A stretch of DNA of 44,065 nucleotides from Candidatus Bathycorpusculum grumuli (lineage in GTDB: Archaea > Thermoproteota > Bathyarchaeia > Bathyarchaeales > Bathycorpusculaceae). Under the pieces are notes generated by a model. The model saw only the letters and a program-made list of their open reading frames with translations. It was not told the origin of the DNA and ran no database searches. Positions within the stretch are counted from its first letter, which is position 1. Each line of letters begins with the position of its first letter. The position numbers and the translations under genes are program-made. The DNA is taken from NCBI GenBank assembly GCA_009776805.1, contig WRNB01000005.1, positions 1 through 44,065 of the forward strand, given 5' to 3'. Of this stretch, positions 28,375 through 39,760 are shown one piece after another.

Positions 28375-29673
28375 TTATTGAATCTCTATACTTCCACGAA
28401 GCAACCGCACATCAGCAATTTGACCTGTATCAGCATAAAGCCCAATAGCCACCATATTTATACCACTAGGATAAATTTGATCAAGACGCAATTCAACATA
28501 CCAATAAGGAAACAAATCAACAGAATTACCTCGTGTATGCGGTACAAGTTGAACTGACACAGGCGGACTTAGAGTTTTAAAACCTGAAACTTGTTTTCCT
28601 TCAATAGTCTGAGTTAAAGTTCTCACATAATTCTCAGCTATTTCAATTGCTTTCTCTTCAGATACAGAAACCAAATTATTACCTACATTAAACAAGAAAT
28701 AACTATCAGTCATTGTAACCAAAATATTATTCTGAAAAGTCATTTGTAACCCTTTACTCTGATAATCTACACCATTTTCAGTATACATCCAAAGCAACTC
28801 AGCAGAAGAACCAGAATTATAAAGTTGCAATTTCATATTACCCTCAGTTATAGTTGTACTCTGCGTTGAAGACACTTTACTTAAAAGATTAATCATATCT
28901 GCCAAATACGCATCACCAGAATACTGTTGATAACCATACAAAACCGCATAAGCACTAACAATAAGATTGTTAACCTGATCTATATTAGATATAGGATAAC
29001 TTTCAATCATAACAAGTTCATACCTAGAAAAATGATTATTCCTTAAACGAAACAGCGTATTTAAATTACTAGTACTGCTTGTCAACGAGTATGATACTTC
29101 TTCTTCAGCTACACCCCCAAAATCAGTTCGCCACTGCAAAGTATTACTTAACAAAGTAACAGTATAACTTTTAGTATCAATATGTGTAACATTAGATAAA
29201 AAATTAGCAATCCTACTAGCCCCCATACCCCAAGACAACAATTGTTGATTTTCTTCACGAACATCTTGCAACGAATTTGATAACTGAAAATTTTGATAAA
29301 CCTGTATACCAGAAAAACTTGCCAAAAATATAATCACAATTAACATTACACCAAAAACAGAACGCCCTCTACGAAAAAACCCACGATGTTTAGGTTCAAC
29401 ATTATGCACATCTTCCACACCTTTTAGAGCACTAACACTAGCTTGCCCAAAAGAAGACAACTTATACTGACCATTATCTAATTTAGAAATTAAATCACCA
29501 AGACTTTCAAGATGATAAGTCAAATTTGGCGTTGAAATACCAAGAGCATCTACAAGCTCCATAAAAGTCATAGATTTAACATCAAGCAACCGTAGAATTT
29601 TTCTTCTTACAGGATGTTTAAACGAACTAAACATTATCGAGTAAATTTCATCTTCAGTATTACCAGACAACAT
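28375..29673 (-). CDS. Membrane-anchored ArsR-like HTH protein with extracytoplasmic C-terminal domain
   Basis: N-terminal HTH (HPVRRKILRLLDVKSMTFMELVDALGISTPNLTYHLESL), one TM (VFGVMLIVIIFLASFSGIQVY), roughly 300-aa C-terminal domain. Confidence 0.8.
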   Translation of the reverse strand: MLSGNTEDEIYSIMFSSFKHPVRRKILRLLDVKSMTFMELVDALGISTPNLTYHLESLGDLISKLDNGQYKLSSFGQASVSALKGVEDVHNVEPKHRGFFRRGRSVFGVMLIVIIFLASFSGIQVYQNFQLSNSLQDVREENQQLLSWGMGASRIANFLSNVTHIDTKSYTVTLLSNTLQWRTDFGGVAEEEVSYSLTSSTSNLNTLFRLRNNHFSRYELVMIESYPISNIDQVNNLIVSAYAVLYGYQQYSGDAYLADMINLLSKVSSTQSTTITEGNMKLQLYNSGSSAELLWMYTENGVDYQSKGLQMTFQNNILVTMTDSYFLFNVGNNLVSVSEEKAIEIAENYVRTLTQTIEGKQVSGFKTLSPPVSVQLVPHTRGNSVDLFPYWYVELRLDQIYPSGINMVAIGLYADTGQIADVRLLRGSIEIQ

Positions 29674-30249
29674 CTGCCACCACTACATAACAACATATCT
29701 TAAGCTATAAATTTTTAGTCAGATTAAGAATAAAAAAGAAGAAACACCACTATTGCCACTATATACAACACCCTTAAAACCCAACACAGCTTAGCCAAAA
29801 CCAAAACAAACAAAAACTCTATCACTTTACAAAGAATTCCACTTATAAAACTAGTTAACTATTAACAAAGAGTTGATTGTGCATAAAACTTGCCACGACA
29901 GTTAGTCTTCATGACTATAAACTCTATAAACACACACCTGGTTTTGCATTAAAAGATTAAGAGAACTTGAATTTAAATCATCAATATTTATGAAAATTAC
30001 CCAAAAATTTTGGACATTAGACATTACAACTTAACAGTTTAACATTAAAACAAAACTTTTACCAACATACAGTCACATCATAAAAACATTGAACACGTAC
30101 ACTCTTAAATAGACTATCGCGGTTGTGTAAAAAGTTAAAGACAAAAAAATACGATTTAACAAGCCAGACAAACAGTATACATAAGAACAAGTTACAAGAA
30201 GAATAAGCGCATCATCAAAACCTAGTCAGCCGTTATTCGCGGACTGAAC

Positions 30250-30687
30250 TTAGGTAATGCTAACGTTTTGGATGTCAAAGTATCGTTTTGCTAAAAAGCG
30301 CAACCGTTCGGCGTTTTTACCATTTTTGCCAATAGCAACACCCTTGTCTTTAGGATTTACGGTAATAACCGCCATTTTTTTACCATCAGTACGTTCAGTA
30401 ACACGAATTTCACGCACATTCGCAGGTTTTAAAGTGTTTTTCATGAATTGAACGGGGTCTTCACTATACTCAATGATTTCATGTGTTTTTCCAGTCATTC
30501 GTTCAAGTGTATGAATATTTCTACCACCTTTACCTATAGCTACGCCTACTTGACCCTGATTTACGATGAAAATTACCCGACCCTGCTCTTCATCAATTAT
30601 ACAGTCCTTAACACTTGCGCCACTTATGCTTTCAAACAATGCGATATAACGCATTTCATCGCACGTGATTTTTATACCGGTTGTCAT
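30250..30687 (-). CDS. nusA: Archaeal NusA-like KH-domain transcription factor
   Basis: Two KH motifs (VAIGKGGRNIHTLERMTGK; GVAIGKNGKNAERLRFLAKRYF); follows rpl30e. Confidence 0.92.
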   Translation of the reverse strand: MTTGIKITCDEMRYIALFESISGASVKDCIIDEEQGRVIFIVNQGQVGVAIGKGGRNIHTLERMTGKTHEIIEYSEDPVQFMKNTLKPANVREIRVTERTDGKKMAVITVNPKDKGVAIGKNGKNAERLRFLAKRYFDIQNVSIT

Positions 30688-31019
30688 TGCCCTCCTCCAA
30701 CTATATCTTGAATCTCAGATGTTTCCACTATTTTAAGAATATCTGAATCTCCTGATTCCCTGATACTTAACGCCGAAATTATGAACAGTCTACCTGCAAC
30801 TTCAGCCAAATCCATTGATGTACCCTTGTAGGTTATCACAGGAACTTTTGATATTTTACCATAGTATTCTATATCATCTTTTATATCTTTTGGACAGTTA
30901 GAAGCTAAAATAATTATTTTAGCTTTACCAGTTTTAGCATTTTGCAACGCCGAATTGGCTCCGAAAGAAACTTTGCCAGTTTTAACGGCTAACGCAATTG
31001 CTTTATCTATATTTATCAT
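30684..31019 (-). CDS. rpl30e: Ribosomal protein L30e
   Basis: KTGKVSFGANSALQNAKTGKAKIIILASNCPKDIKDDIEYY; between rpoA and nusA. Confidence 0.92.
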   Translation of the reverse strand: MINIDKAIALAVKTGKVSFGANSALQNAKTGKAKIIILASNCPKDIKDDIEYYGKISKVPVITYKGTSMDLAEVAGRLFIISALSIRESGDSDILKIVETSEIQDIVGGGQ

Positions 31020-34000
31020 GCTTCAGTTTTTCCTCCATCTTTTTCTTGATTTTCAAATGTGGACATGTACAATTCAACTAGGCCTGTACCGATTGGTATT
31101 GACTGCCCAACTATAACGTTTTCTGTTACACCAGCTAAAGGATCACTTTCACCTCTAACCGCTGCCTCAACTATGTTTGGAATGGTGATTTCAAACGCGG
31201 CGCGAGCTAAAACACTTGCCTTCTTACCGCTGATACCATGTCTACCAATTTGTTGCACCTCACCAGTCGTGGTCATCATGTCTGCTACCAACATAACGTG
31301 CCTTACGTCAACATCTAAACCTTGATCTTCCAACACACCTTTCGCCTCATTAATTAAAGCATTTCTTGCTGCTTCAACACCCAACGTTTTTGCAATCTCA
31401 TGTATATTATTTGTTGATGTTCTTGACGTATCTACACCTATGATTTCTATAACCTTGGCAATGTTTGAACCATCAGTACGAATTACCCATTCACCATTTT
31501 CTTCTGTAACTAGTACCCGCTTAATGTCTGGAACACCTTTAATATGCGCTGCTGGTAATTTAACTAACAGCCGTTTTAATGCTTCGGTTTTCTTTGGTTT
31601 TATCTCAAGTACATCATCAATTATCGTTACTGTAGTGTTTAACAATTCAAGACGCATCTTAACATCATCAATTGTTATACTACGATCAGTCATCATTGTA
31701 CGATTAAGTTCAACAATTATAGCTTCTTTAACTGGATCTTCATAAATTGCTGTCGCCAGATTTTCAAGCGAAGTATATATAATATCTCTTGCTACTCCAA
31801 CAGCTCCCTCTTTACTTTTCGCATTTTCACCCATTAGATAAATTGTCATAATTGGTGTTGAAGGTATTTTACGTGCATCTACGATTTCGATTAATCGAGG
31901 TAAACCTAAAGTGACGTTTTGTTCTTTTACACCTGCATAATGGAAAGTTCTAAGAGTCATCTGTGTACCAGGCTCACCGATAGATTGTGCAGCCACAATA
32001 CCAACGGCTTCTCCAGGCTCCATTAATGCACTTTTATATTGTTCAGCTGTTAAAGTTGTAGCTTTTTCTACACCATCTTTACTTAATTTATTCTTTGCAA
32101 AAATACTTTTAAGTTGTTCAAGTAAAATTGGAGTAAGCTGGCCTTCTACGATTTGAAGCTGTTTCTTTATGAACTCTGTTGGAGCTGGTTCACCTACATA
32201 GTCTTCACCGATTTTAATTTGTTCGATGAGACGACTAACGTTAACTGCTTTACCATGATCACTTTTTGCTGGGTCAACACCGTCTTCACCATAACAAAAC
32301 TGGATAATATCACCAGCTGAATCACGAACAGTATTATCGTATTCTAGACGGATATGTTCAAGTGCGTTAATAAGCCTGCGCTGCATGTAACCACTTTGTT
32401 GAGTACGTACCGCAGTATCAACTAGACCTTCTCTACCACCCATAGCATGGAAGAAAAATTCAATTGCGTCAAGACCAACTTGATAAGAATTATACACGAA
32501 CCCTCTTGCTTTTGGCTGCGGATCGTTTTCTTTGAAATGTGGTAATGCACGTCCTGCATAACCTCGAAGAATACGTTTACCTCTGACTGATTGTTGACCA
32601 ACACAAGCAGCCATTTGACCAATGTTAAGGCTTGAGCCTCTTGCACCTGTTCTAGTCATGACAATACCAGCATTATCTAAAGTAAAGTCTTCGTCTGCAA
32701 TTTTACCTGATTCATCTCTGGCTGTTGAAAGCTCATGCATAACATAGATTTCAAAAGATTCTTCCAGAGTTTGACCAGGTAATCGTGCTAGAGTTCCATT
32801 TTGGAAGTTTACAATGTGCTCATCAATCTTTTTCTGTGTACGATCCATTGTTTTTGCCATACGACTTCGAGCTTTTGGCGAAAGCACTAGCTGATCATAA
32901 GTATAACTAAAACCTCTCATAGAAATGAAAAGTTTCAACAAATGTGTAACATTATTAAGGAATGCTCTACCTGCTTGTGTACCGTAATCCTTTATAATTC
33001 TGTGAAGCAAACTTTCAGATTGCTCAGATCCAATACTTCGTCTGTCAATAACACCTGAAACCAGTTGACCGTTATGTACTACAACGTAAGCATCGTGTTT
33101 GCATTTATCGCCTTCACATTTATTACAACCCTGACAAATGTTTGCTTTCAATACATAGTTTAGAGTTTTTGGCAAGAATAAACTAAAGATTTGTTTACCT
33201 GACCACATTGGTTGTGGTTCTTTAATTTCAGGTTCTGGAAGTTCACCAATATAGCCTGTGGTTATTAACAGACGATCTACTTGTTCACGAGTAACATAAT
33301 TACCTTTTCGTGTAAAGTAGTATGCACCTGTAACAAAGTCTCTGATTGCGCCAATGATTGGACCGCCAAATCTTGGAGAGAGAATTTGGTCTTGAACTTG
33401 CATAAGTAATAACGATTCAGTTCTAGCTTCTTCACTTTGTGGAACGTGAAGGTTCATTTCATCACCATCAAAGTCTGCGTTGTATGGTGGACAGACACAA
33501 AGATGCATACGGAAAGTTTTGTATGGTAAAACTCTTACGTAGTGAGCCATAATGGACATACGGTGAAGTGATGGCTGTCGATTAAATATTGCAATATCAC
33601 CGTTCTTTAGGTGACGTTCAATTACAAAGCCAGTTTCAACAGCTTCAGCAATTTTTGTACGGTCAACTACGAATTCAAGACGGATGCGTTTACCATCTGG
33701 TCGGATAATATATAATGCACCAGGATAGTTTTCTGGACCATTTAATACAAACTTTTTCATTTCTTCAATGTTCCAAGCAGTTACTTTTTCTGGAACTGAT
33801 AATCGCATAGCTACGTCTTGGGGTACACCTACTTCGTTTATGTCCAAGTTTGGATCAGGGGATATAACAGTACGAGCGGAGAAATCAACACGTTTACCCG
33901 AAAGGTTGCTTCTAAAACGTCCTTCTTTACCTTTTAAACGTTGACTAAGTGTTTTTAGTGCTCTACCACTTCTGTGTCTCGCAGGTGGAATACCTGAAGC

Positions 34001-34852
34001 TTCGTTATTGAAATAAGTTGTAACGTGGTATTGTAATAATTCGCTGAGGTCTTGAATAATAAGTGTTGGTGCGCCTGCTTCCATGTTTTCTTTTAGGCGT
34101 TGATTAATTCGGATAATATCTACAAGTTTATGGGTTAAGTCATCTTCAGAACGTATACCTGATTCAAGAGTGATTGATGGACGAACATACACAGGAGGAA
34201 CTGGTAAAACTTGTAGAACCATCCATTCTGGTCGAGCAACCTTAGAGTTAAAACCTAGAATTGCAAGGTCTTCATCGCTTATACGTTCAAGGCGTTCGCG
34301 AATCATACTTGGAGTAAGTGGTTCAGTTCCTAACTCTGTTGCTTCAACATACTTTGTTGGTTTTTCGAAAGTTATTTTATATTGAGCAGATGCACAATAA
34401 GGACATTGTTTTGATTTAATATCAGTCATAATTTCCTTGTATACATCATCAGGTATGTTACCAAGTAATTCACGATATCTTTCAATTTTCTGCAGCGATT
34501 TTTTAGACGCCTCCTCAGAAAGTAAAATACGCCCACAACTACGACATGTTGATTTTATCAAGTCGGAAATAATTTTAGTAAATTCAATATGCACAATTGG
34601 TACAGCAAGTTCGATATGTCCAAAGTGACCCGGGCATCGGACGGCGGTGTTTCCACAGGTTTTACAACGCTGTCGTGGCTCAAGTGTTCCTAATCGGCCA
34701 TCCATTAATCCAGCTGTAATCGGTGCACCATCTTCATCGTAAGTATCAGGGGTTTGAATTTCAACGACAGATTGTTTTCGGAGATCTTTTGGTGAAATTA
34801 AACCAAATGAAATCTCATCAACTATTTTATGAATCAATTCTTCCAATGCCAT
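31016..34852 (-). CDS. rpoA: DNA-directed RNA polymerase subunit A, single-chain (A'+A'' fused)
   Basis: YNADFDGDEMNLHVPQ catalytic motif; continues through PGEAVGIVAAQSIGEPGTQMTLRTFHYAG (A'' region) in one ORF. Confidence 0.96.
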   Translation of the reverse strand: MALEELIHKIVDEISFGLISPKDLRKQSVVEIQTPDTYDEDGAPITAGLMDGRLGTLEPRQRCKTCGNTAVRCPGHFGHIELAVPIVHIEFTKIISDLIKSTCRSCGRILLSEEASKKSLQKIERYRELLGNIPDDVYKEIMTDIKSKQCPYCASAQYKITFEKPTKYVEATELGTEPLTPSMIRERLERISDEDLAILGFNSKVARPEWMVLQVLPVPPVYVRPSITLESGIRSEDDLTHKLVDIIRINQRLKENMEAGAPTLIIQDLSELLQYHVTTYFNNEASGIPPARHRSGRALKTLSQRLKGKEGRFRSNLSGKRVDFSARTVISPDPNLDINEVGVPQDVAMRLSVPEKVTAWNIEEMKKFVLNGPENYPGALYIIRPDGKRIRLEFVVDRTKIAEAVETGFVIERHLKNGDIAIFNRQPSLHRMSIMAHYVRVLPYKTFRMHLCVCPPYNADFDGDEMNLHVPQSEEARTESLLLMQVQDQILSPRFGGPIIGAIRDFVTGAYYFTRKGNYVTREQVDRLLITTGYIGELPEPEIKEPQPMWSGKQIFSLFLPKTLNYVLKANICQGCNKCEGDKCKHDAYVVVHNGQLVSGVIDRRSIGSEQSESLLHRIIKDYGTQAGRAFLNNVTHLLKLFISMRGFSYTYDQLVLSPKARSRMAKTMDRTQKKIDEHIVNFQNGTLARLPGQTLEESFEIYVMHELSTARDESGKIADEDFTLDNAGIVMTRTGARGSSLNIGQMAACVGQQSVRGKRILRGYAGRALPHFKENDPQPKARGFVYNSYQVGLDAIEFFFHAMGGREGLVDTAVRTQQSGYMQRRLINALEHIRLEYDNTVRDSAGDIIQFCYGEDGVDPAKSDHGKAVNVSRLIEQIKIGEDYVGEPAPTEFIKKQLQIVEGQLTPILLEQLKSIFAKNKLSKDGVEKATTLTAEQYKSALMEPGEAVGIVAAQSIGEPGTQMTLRTFHYAGVKEQNVTLGLPRLIEIVDARKIPSTPIMTIYLMGENAKSKEGAVGVARDIIYTSLENLATAIYEDPVKEAIIVELNRTMMTDRSITIDDVKMRLELLNTTVTIIDDVLEIKPKKTEALKRLLVKLPAAHIKGVPDIKRVLVTEENGEWVIRTDGSNIAKVIEIIGVDTSRTSTNNIHEIAKTLGVEAARNALINEAKGVLEDQGLDVDVRHVMLVADMMTTTGEVQQIGRHGISGKKASVLARAAFEITIPNIVEAAVRGESDPLAGVTENVIVGQSIPIGTGLVELYMSTFENQEKDGGKTEA

Positions 34853-34854
34853 GA

Positions 34855-37800
34855 TTATGCTTTCTCCTTAAGTTTTAATTTTGGTGTGATACAAAGACTC
34901 TGTAACTCTTGTAATAACAATTTAAAAGCGTAAGACACAGCAACAGGAGCAATCTTTACTTTTTCATCACATATTTTACAGACATAACGCCTTTGTTTCA
35001 TGTCGAAATAAGCTATTTGACCGCATGTCTCGCAAATGTGTAAGATGTACTTGTCAGATTCCTCAAGTAACCGATCTCTTAGCAACATAGCTGCACCGTG
35101 GCCAATAAGGCAGTCTCGCTCCATTTCTCCGAACCTAAGACCACCACCTCTAGCTCTACCTTCAGTTGGTTGCCGAGTGAGCATTTGAACTTGACCTCTT
35201 GCTCTGGCATGTATTTTGTCTGCGACCATATGATGTAGTTTTTGGTAATAGACCACACCAACAAAGATGTCTGCAACAAATTTTTCGCCTGTAGTCCCGT
35301 TATAAAAGACTTCACTACCTGTGTGACTAAAACCTAACTTTACTAAATTGTTTCGGATTTCAGTTGGTTCTTCATTTGCAAATGGAGTACCATCACCGGG
35401 TTTTCCGCGAGCTGCCGCAGCTTTTCCAGATAAAGATTCTATAAATTGACCAATAGTCATTCTTGAAGGAATAGCATGAGGGTTTATAATTAAATCTGGG
35501 GTTATGCCTTCGTCGGTAAATGGCAGATTTTCTGGCGGTACAATTAAACCAATTACGCCTTTTTGTCCGTGACGACTTGCAAATTTGTCACCAAGCTCAG
35601 GGATACGTTGATCACGCACACGAACTTTGACAAGTTGGCTGCCTTCGCCAGATTCAGTTATGAATATTCCATCTACGATACCAGTTTCACTTGGTCGCAT
35701 GTCCACACTGGTGTCACGCATTGATGGACCTTTTAGTTCGAATTCTTTGTATTCTTCAAGAAATCTTGGTGGACTAATTCGACCAATTAGAACATCACCA
35801 CCAACTACTTGGGATTCAAGGCTAATGATTCCATCTGGTTCAAGTAAACGGTAGTATTGTTCGCCTCTATAACCGCGTGTGCCAGCTTCGGGAACTGTGA
35901 ATTTGTCTTTCAAACCGCCTAAATATTGCCGACATTCTGCCTCGTATATACGGTAGAAAGTTGATCTGAATAATCCACGTTGAATTGAAGCTTGGTTAAA
36001 TATAATAGCGTCTTCCATATTGTAACCTTCAAAACTAAGCACAGCAACAATACAGTTTTGACCAGTTGGACGTTGTTTATAACCCATGACGTCCATGTTT
36101 TCTGTTTGAACTAGTGGTACTTGTGGGTAGTGTAAGATGTGACTTCTTGTATCGGTTCTGTTATGAAAGTTTGTTCCGTAAACACCTAGAGCTTGTTTTG
36201 CCATTGCTGCTTGGTAAGAGTTACGGGGAGACTGGTTGTGTTCTGGATATGGAATTGTTGAAGCGCAAATGCCAAGTATTGTGTATGTTGCAATTTCGAG
36301 GTGGGTTGTTTCAGAGTTAATGTCCTCGTTTGTCAGGGCTATGTATGCGTTTTCTTCTTCTTCGGCGTCAAGGTATTCGATGTAACCTAATTTAATTATG
36401 TCTTCCCATGTCCATTCTCCAAGTCCAATTTTTTCGATGTGTTCAGGTTGGAGTTGTGGTACACAGTTTTCGACGACTATTAGGGGTCGCCTTACGCGGC
36501 CTTCGTCAGAGTTTGTGTGTACTTCTTCAGTTGATGTTTGTGACTTGTTAAAGTATGTAATGTTTACTTCTGTTGAGATTTCGCCTGAACGACGTTTTTT
36601 ACGGAAGCTTTTGACCATTATTTTGGATGAATTGTGGTAACCAATTATGTTTCCATCTACAAAGACTTTGGCACCTGTGAGACGTTGGTCAATTGTTGCT
36701 TCTGATGCAGGTATTGTTCCCATTTCGAACAGAATTTGTTTTATCCTATCAGGGTTTACGCCAACTGCTATTGTGGCAGATAATGCCAAGTTTTTGACAA
36801 GACCACAATTAGAGCCTTCTGGGGTTTCGTTTGGACATAGACGACCCCAATGGGTGGGGTGTAAGTCTCTTGCTTCAAAGTTTGGTTGGCTTCTGCTTAG
36901 GGGTGATTGAAGGCGTCTTAAGTGACTAAGAGTTGAGATATAGTTGGTTCTGTCAAGTAATTGTGTAACGCCGACTCTTCCTCTGCCCCAGTTTCCTGTT
37001 GCTAGTGCATGTTGGAATCTTTCTGAGATTATACCAGGCCTTACTGCGGCTGATACTGTGATAATTGGGCCTTTAACACCAATGCGTTCAAGTTGGTATT
37101 TGATGTCTCGTGTCAAGTTGCGGAAGGATACACGGAAGAGATCTGCAAGTAGTGGTCCACCGAGACGGAGACGTTTGTTTTTGAAGTGATCTTTATCGTC
37201 TTGTTGGCGTATGCCAAGTTTTAGTTGGATAACACGGTATGCCATTTCGCCTAGGAATAGGGCTTTTTCTTTACGATTAACGTCGCTTCTGCCTAAGTGG
37301 GGTAAAAAGTTTTTATCAATTGCTGTTTCGGCTTTTTGAAGTCGATATTCTTCTACTTGTCCGTGGGCTACACGGTTACCAATGAAGAGAATAGCGTCAG
37401 AAGATGTATCAACGCCAATAGCTTTTTCAAAAGAAGCTGCAAGTTGTGTTTGTATCTCATCGTCAAGACTTACTGCTTCTGCGATGTCTTTGTCTTTTTC
37501 TAAGCCTAATGCGCGCATAATAACGATGAATGGAATTTCTGTTGGCACACCAGGCATTGTTACATAGATTGAATCATCGGATTTTAATTTGAGTTCTATT
37601 CTTGCGCGGAACCCGACTGTTGTTGAGAAAATTTTTGCTTGATAAACAGGGCTGGTACCTTTGTCATCTATGTCAACAATTACACGGTTAGGTGCAAGGT
37701 CTTCCATAGCTACGATGACACGTTCAGAACCGTTTACAACAAAGTATCCTCCAGGGTCATCTGGGTCTTCACCTACTGCGATTAATTCTTCACGGGATAG

Positions 37801-38235
37801 TTGACAAAGTAAGCAAAGTTTGCTTTTCAGCATAACTGGGATGTTTCCAATATACACAAGTTCTGTGTCTTGTTCTCGTCCGTCTACCACTGGAGTCATT
37901 TCAAGTGCAATTGGTGCGCTATATGCAAGGTTTCTTAGGCGTGCTTCCATTGGGTAGATTTCGTGTTTTGTTCCATCTACCTCAGTTACGTAGGGACTAG
38001 TTATCCTGCTTTGTGGGTCAATTACCCAGATTTGGCCAAGTTTTACTTTGTAGGGATTATCTGGAACTTCTATTTGAATTTCAGCTACTTCGCCTACAAC
38101 TTCTTGTAAACCATGATCGATGAATTCATTATAACTATCAAGGTGTTGCCTTACTAGGCCTTTATCATTGAAAAATGCTTTTAATAATAAATGGGTATCT
38201 TCTTTCTGTAATTCTGTCATGCTAAACATCTCCAA
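34855..38235 (-). CDS. rpoB: DNA-directed RNA polymerase subunit B, single-chain
   Basis: LCPNETPEGSNCGLVKNLAL, GDKFASRHGQKGVIGLI, C-terminal zinc ribbon; 1126 aa. Confidence 0.96.
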   Translation of the reverse strand: MEMFSMTELQKEDTHLLLKAFFNDKGLVRQHLDSYNEFIDHGLQEVVGEVAEIQIEVPDNPYKVKLGQIWVIDPQSRITSPYVTEVDGTKHEIYPMEARLRNLAYSAPIALEMTPVVDGREQDTELVYIGNIPVMLKSKLCLLCQLSREELIAVGEDPDDPGGYFVVNGSERVIVAMEDLAPNRVIVDIDDKGTSPVYQAKIFSTTVGFRARIELKLKSDDSIYVTMPGVPTEIPFIVIMRALGLEKDKDIAEAVSLDDEIQTQLAASFEKAIGVDTSSDAILFIGNRVAHGQVEEYRLQKAETAIDKNFLPHLGRSDVNRKEKALFLGEMAYRVIQLKLGIRQQDDKDHFKNKRLRLGGPLLADLFRVSFRNLTRDIKYQLERIGVKGPIITVSAAVRPGIISERFQHALATGNWGRGRVGVTQLLDRTNYISTLSHLRRLQSPLSRSQPNFEARDLHPTHWGRLCPNETPEGSNCGLVKNLALSATIAVGVNPDRIKQILFEMGTIPASEATIDQRLTGAKVFVDGNIIGYHNSSKIMVKSFRKKRRSGEISTEVNITYFNKSQTSTEEVHTNSDEGRVRRPLIVVENCVPQLQPEHIEKIGLGEWTWEDIIKLGYIEYLDAEEEENAYIALTNEDINSETTHLEIATYTILGICASTIPYPEHNQSPRNSYQAAMAKQALGVYGTNFHNRTDTRSHILHYPQVPLVQTENMDVMGYKQRPTGQNCIVAVLSFEGYNMEDAIIFNQASIQRGLFRSTFYRIYEAECRQYLGGLKDKFTVPEAGTRGYRGEQYYRLLEPDGIISLESQVVGGDVLIGRISPPRFLEEYKEFELKGPSMRDTSVDMRPSETGIVDGIFITESGEGSQLVKVRVRDQRIPELGDKFASRHGQKGVIGLIVPPENLPFTDEGITPDLIINPHAIPSRMTIGQFIESLSGKAAAARGKPGDGTPFANEEPTEIRNNLVKLGFSHTGSEVFYNGTTGEKFVADIFVGVVYYQKLHHMVADKIHARARGQVQMLTRQPTEGRARGGGLRFGEMERDCLIGHGAAMLLRDRLLEESDKYILHICETCGQIAYFDMKQRRYVCKICDEKVKIAPVAVSYAFKLLLQELQSLCITPKLKLKEKA

Positions 38236-38858
38236 TCAAGTTAAACTTGTAAGTGCGAATTCTTGTTAAGCAGGTTTTTCTCACGTGAAAAAATTTCTCC
38301 TATTATGTCTGAGAGCAGAAATCAATTTAAAACACCTACATATAAACCTTACCATAACTGTTTCACTTAAACTGTGGGTTTACTAAACTTTCACAGAACC
38401 ATAACATAAAAAAAACACATTAAACATGCGTGAAACACTAAAACACAAACACCACAAAAAAAACAACACACACAACATTTACACCTATTTACCCAATTTC
38501 ACAACCATATTTTTGCAAAAAAACAATTACATAACTGTTTACAAACAAAAAATAACACTACCCGCCATAAACTAAACAGTAACCTATAAAAACTTTTCCC
38601 AAACTTATACCCCGCTAAACCGTAACCAAAACTTCAAGATTGGCATACAAGAAATTTTGTATAAACGACAACTTATCACTAAAAAAAGAGCTGACGCAAA
38701 CCTTAAAAATCATAAATATAAGAAAAATCAAAAAATATTTAGGCTATGTTGACTTTTTTGTCTAAAGTGATATAGTAATCATAAAGTTTGTTGCTCGAGT
38801 TGAAATATCATTAGCCATAAGTTACATAGAATTTTTTAAATAATGATGTTGAATACTG

Positions 38859-39760
38859 TTGGGATGTATTGAAGATTGCGTTATGAAGAAAATTGCACAC
38901 AATGATGCGACATCTACAGGCACAATGGATAAAGAAAACGGTTTATGCAATTGCACTGTGGAAAAAACATCACATGATAATAAAACTAAATTCATAGAAA
39001 AAGCGCATCCTCTATCGATAGTACTCTGGGCAGAGAATTTTTCAGAAGATAGAGTTAGTCATTTCGTTCAACTGTTACTAATAGTTGGATTTTCAGCACG
39101 CGAAAAACACTTTTTTTGTGATAGCATCGAAAAAACAAGTTGCTTGAAGGTGAACCTACTCAAAACAAAGTAAATGATTACTGGAAACCATATGCTTGTT
39201 ACTACAACCCTAAATTCGAACATATTATATTCACAAACAATAATTCATTTATGAACAAATATTTTGAATCAAATAAAGAATTCAAAGACAACATGCAAAT
39301 TTTTGAATTTCCATGTATAATGCGCGAAATAGATCAAAAAATTTATACACCTAAAACCATATACGGACACGCTTACGCGCCACATAAAAAACTAAGGGAA
39401 AAAACTGACCAAAAAACGCACAAACCGAAAGGAGACCTTCAACTGATGATGAAATTTGACACGCCACAAATCATACAAAAAATTATGGTTGAAACCGGTC
39501 AAGGGGAACATCTATCAAAAGTTATGGCGCAACAATTAAACAATGTACACGAGAAATTATATCCTGTTGTTAAGGCGTGGGCGAATGGAATAGAAAAGCC
39601 ATTTGAGTTTACATTTCAAGGAAAAAAAATAACTTTAGACGAAGTACAAAATAGATATAAAAGAACCACACGTATTGACGCAATTCTGACTATGAATTCC
39701 TTTTTGAATAACCCTGATTCAATTAAACGATATAATAACCTTCAATTCATACAAAAATAA
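38859..39760 (+). pseudogene. Frameshifted accessory gene, unknown function (two overlapping ORFs, 38859-39173 and 39140-39760)
   Basis: Adding one A to the A6 tract at 39130-39135 gives one continuous frame ...FFCDSIEKNKLLEGEPTQNKVNDYWKPYA... of about 300 aa. Confidence 0.65.

Noticed and set aside
39130-39136. Programmed -1 frameshift at AAAAAAC
   Set aside because: ORF 38859-39173 reads GAA AAA ACA here, not A AAA AAC, so the canonical slippery phase is wrong; a simple indel is likelier.
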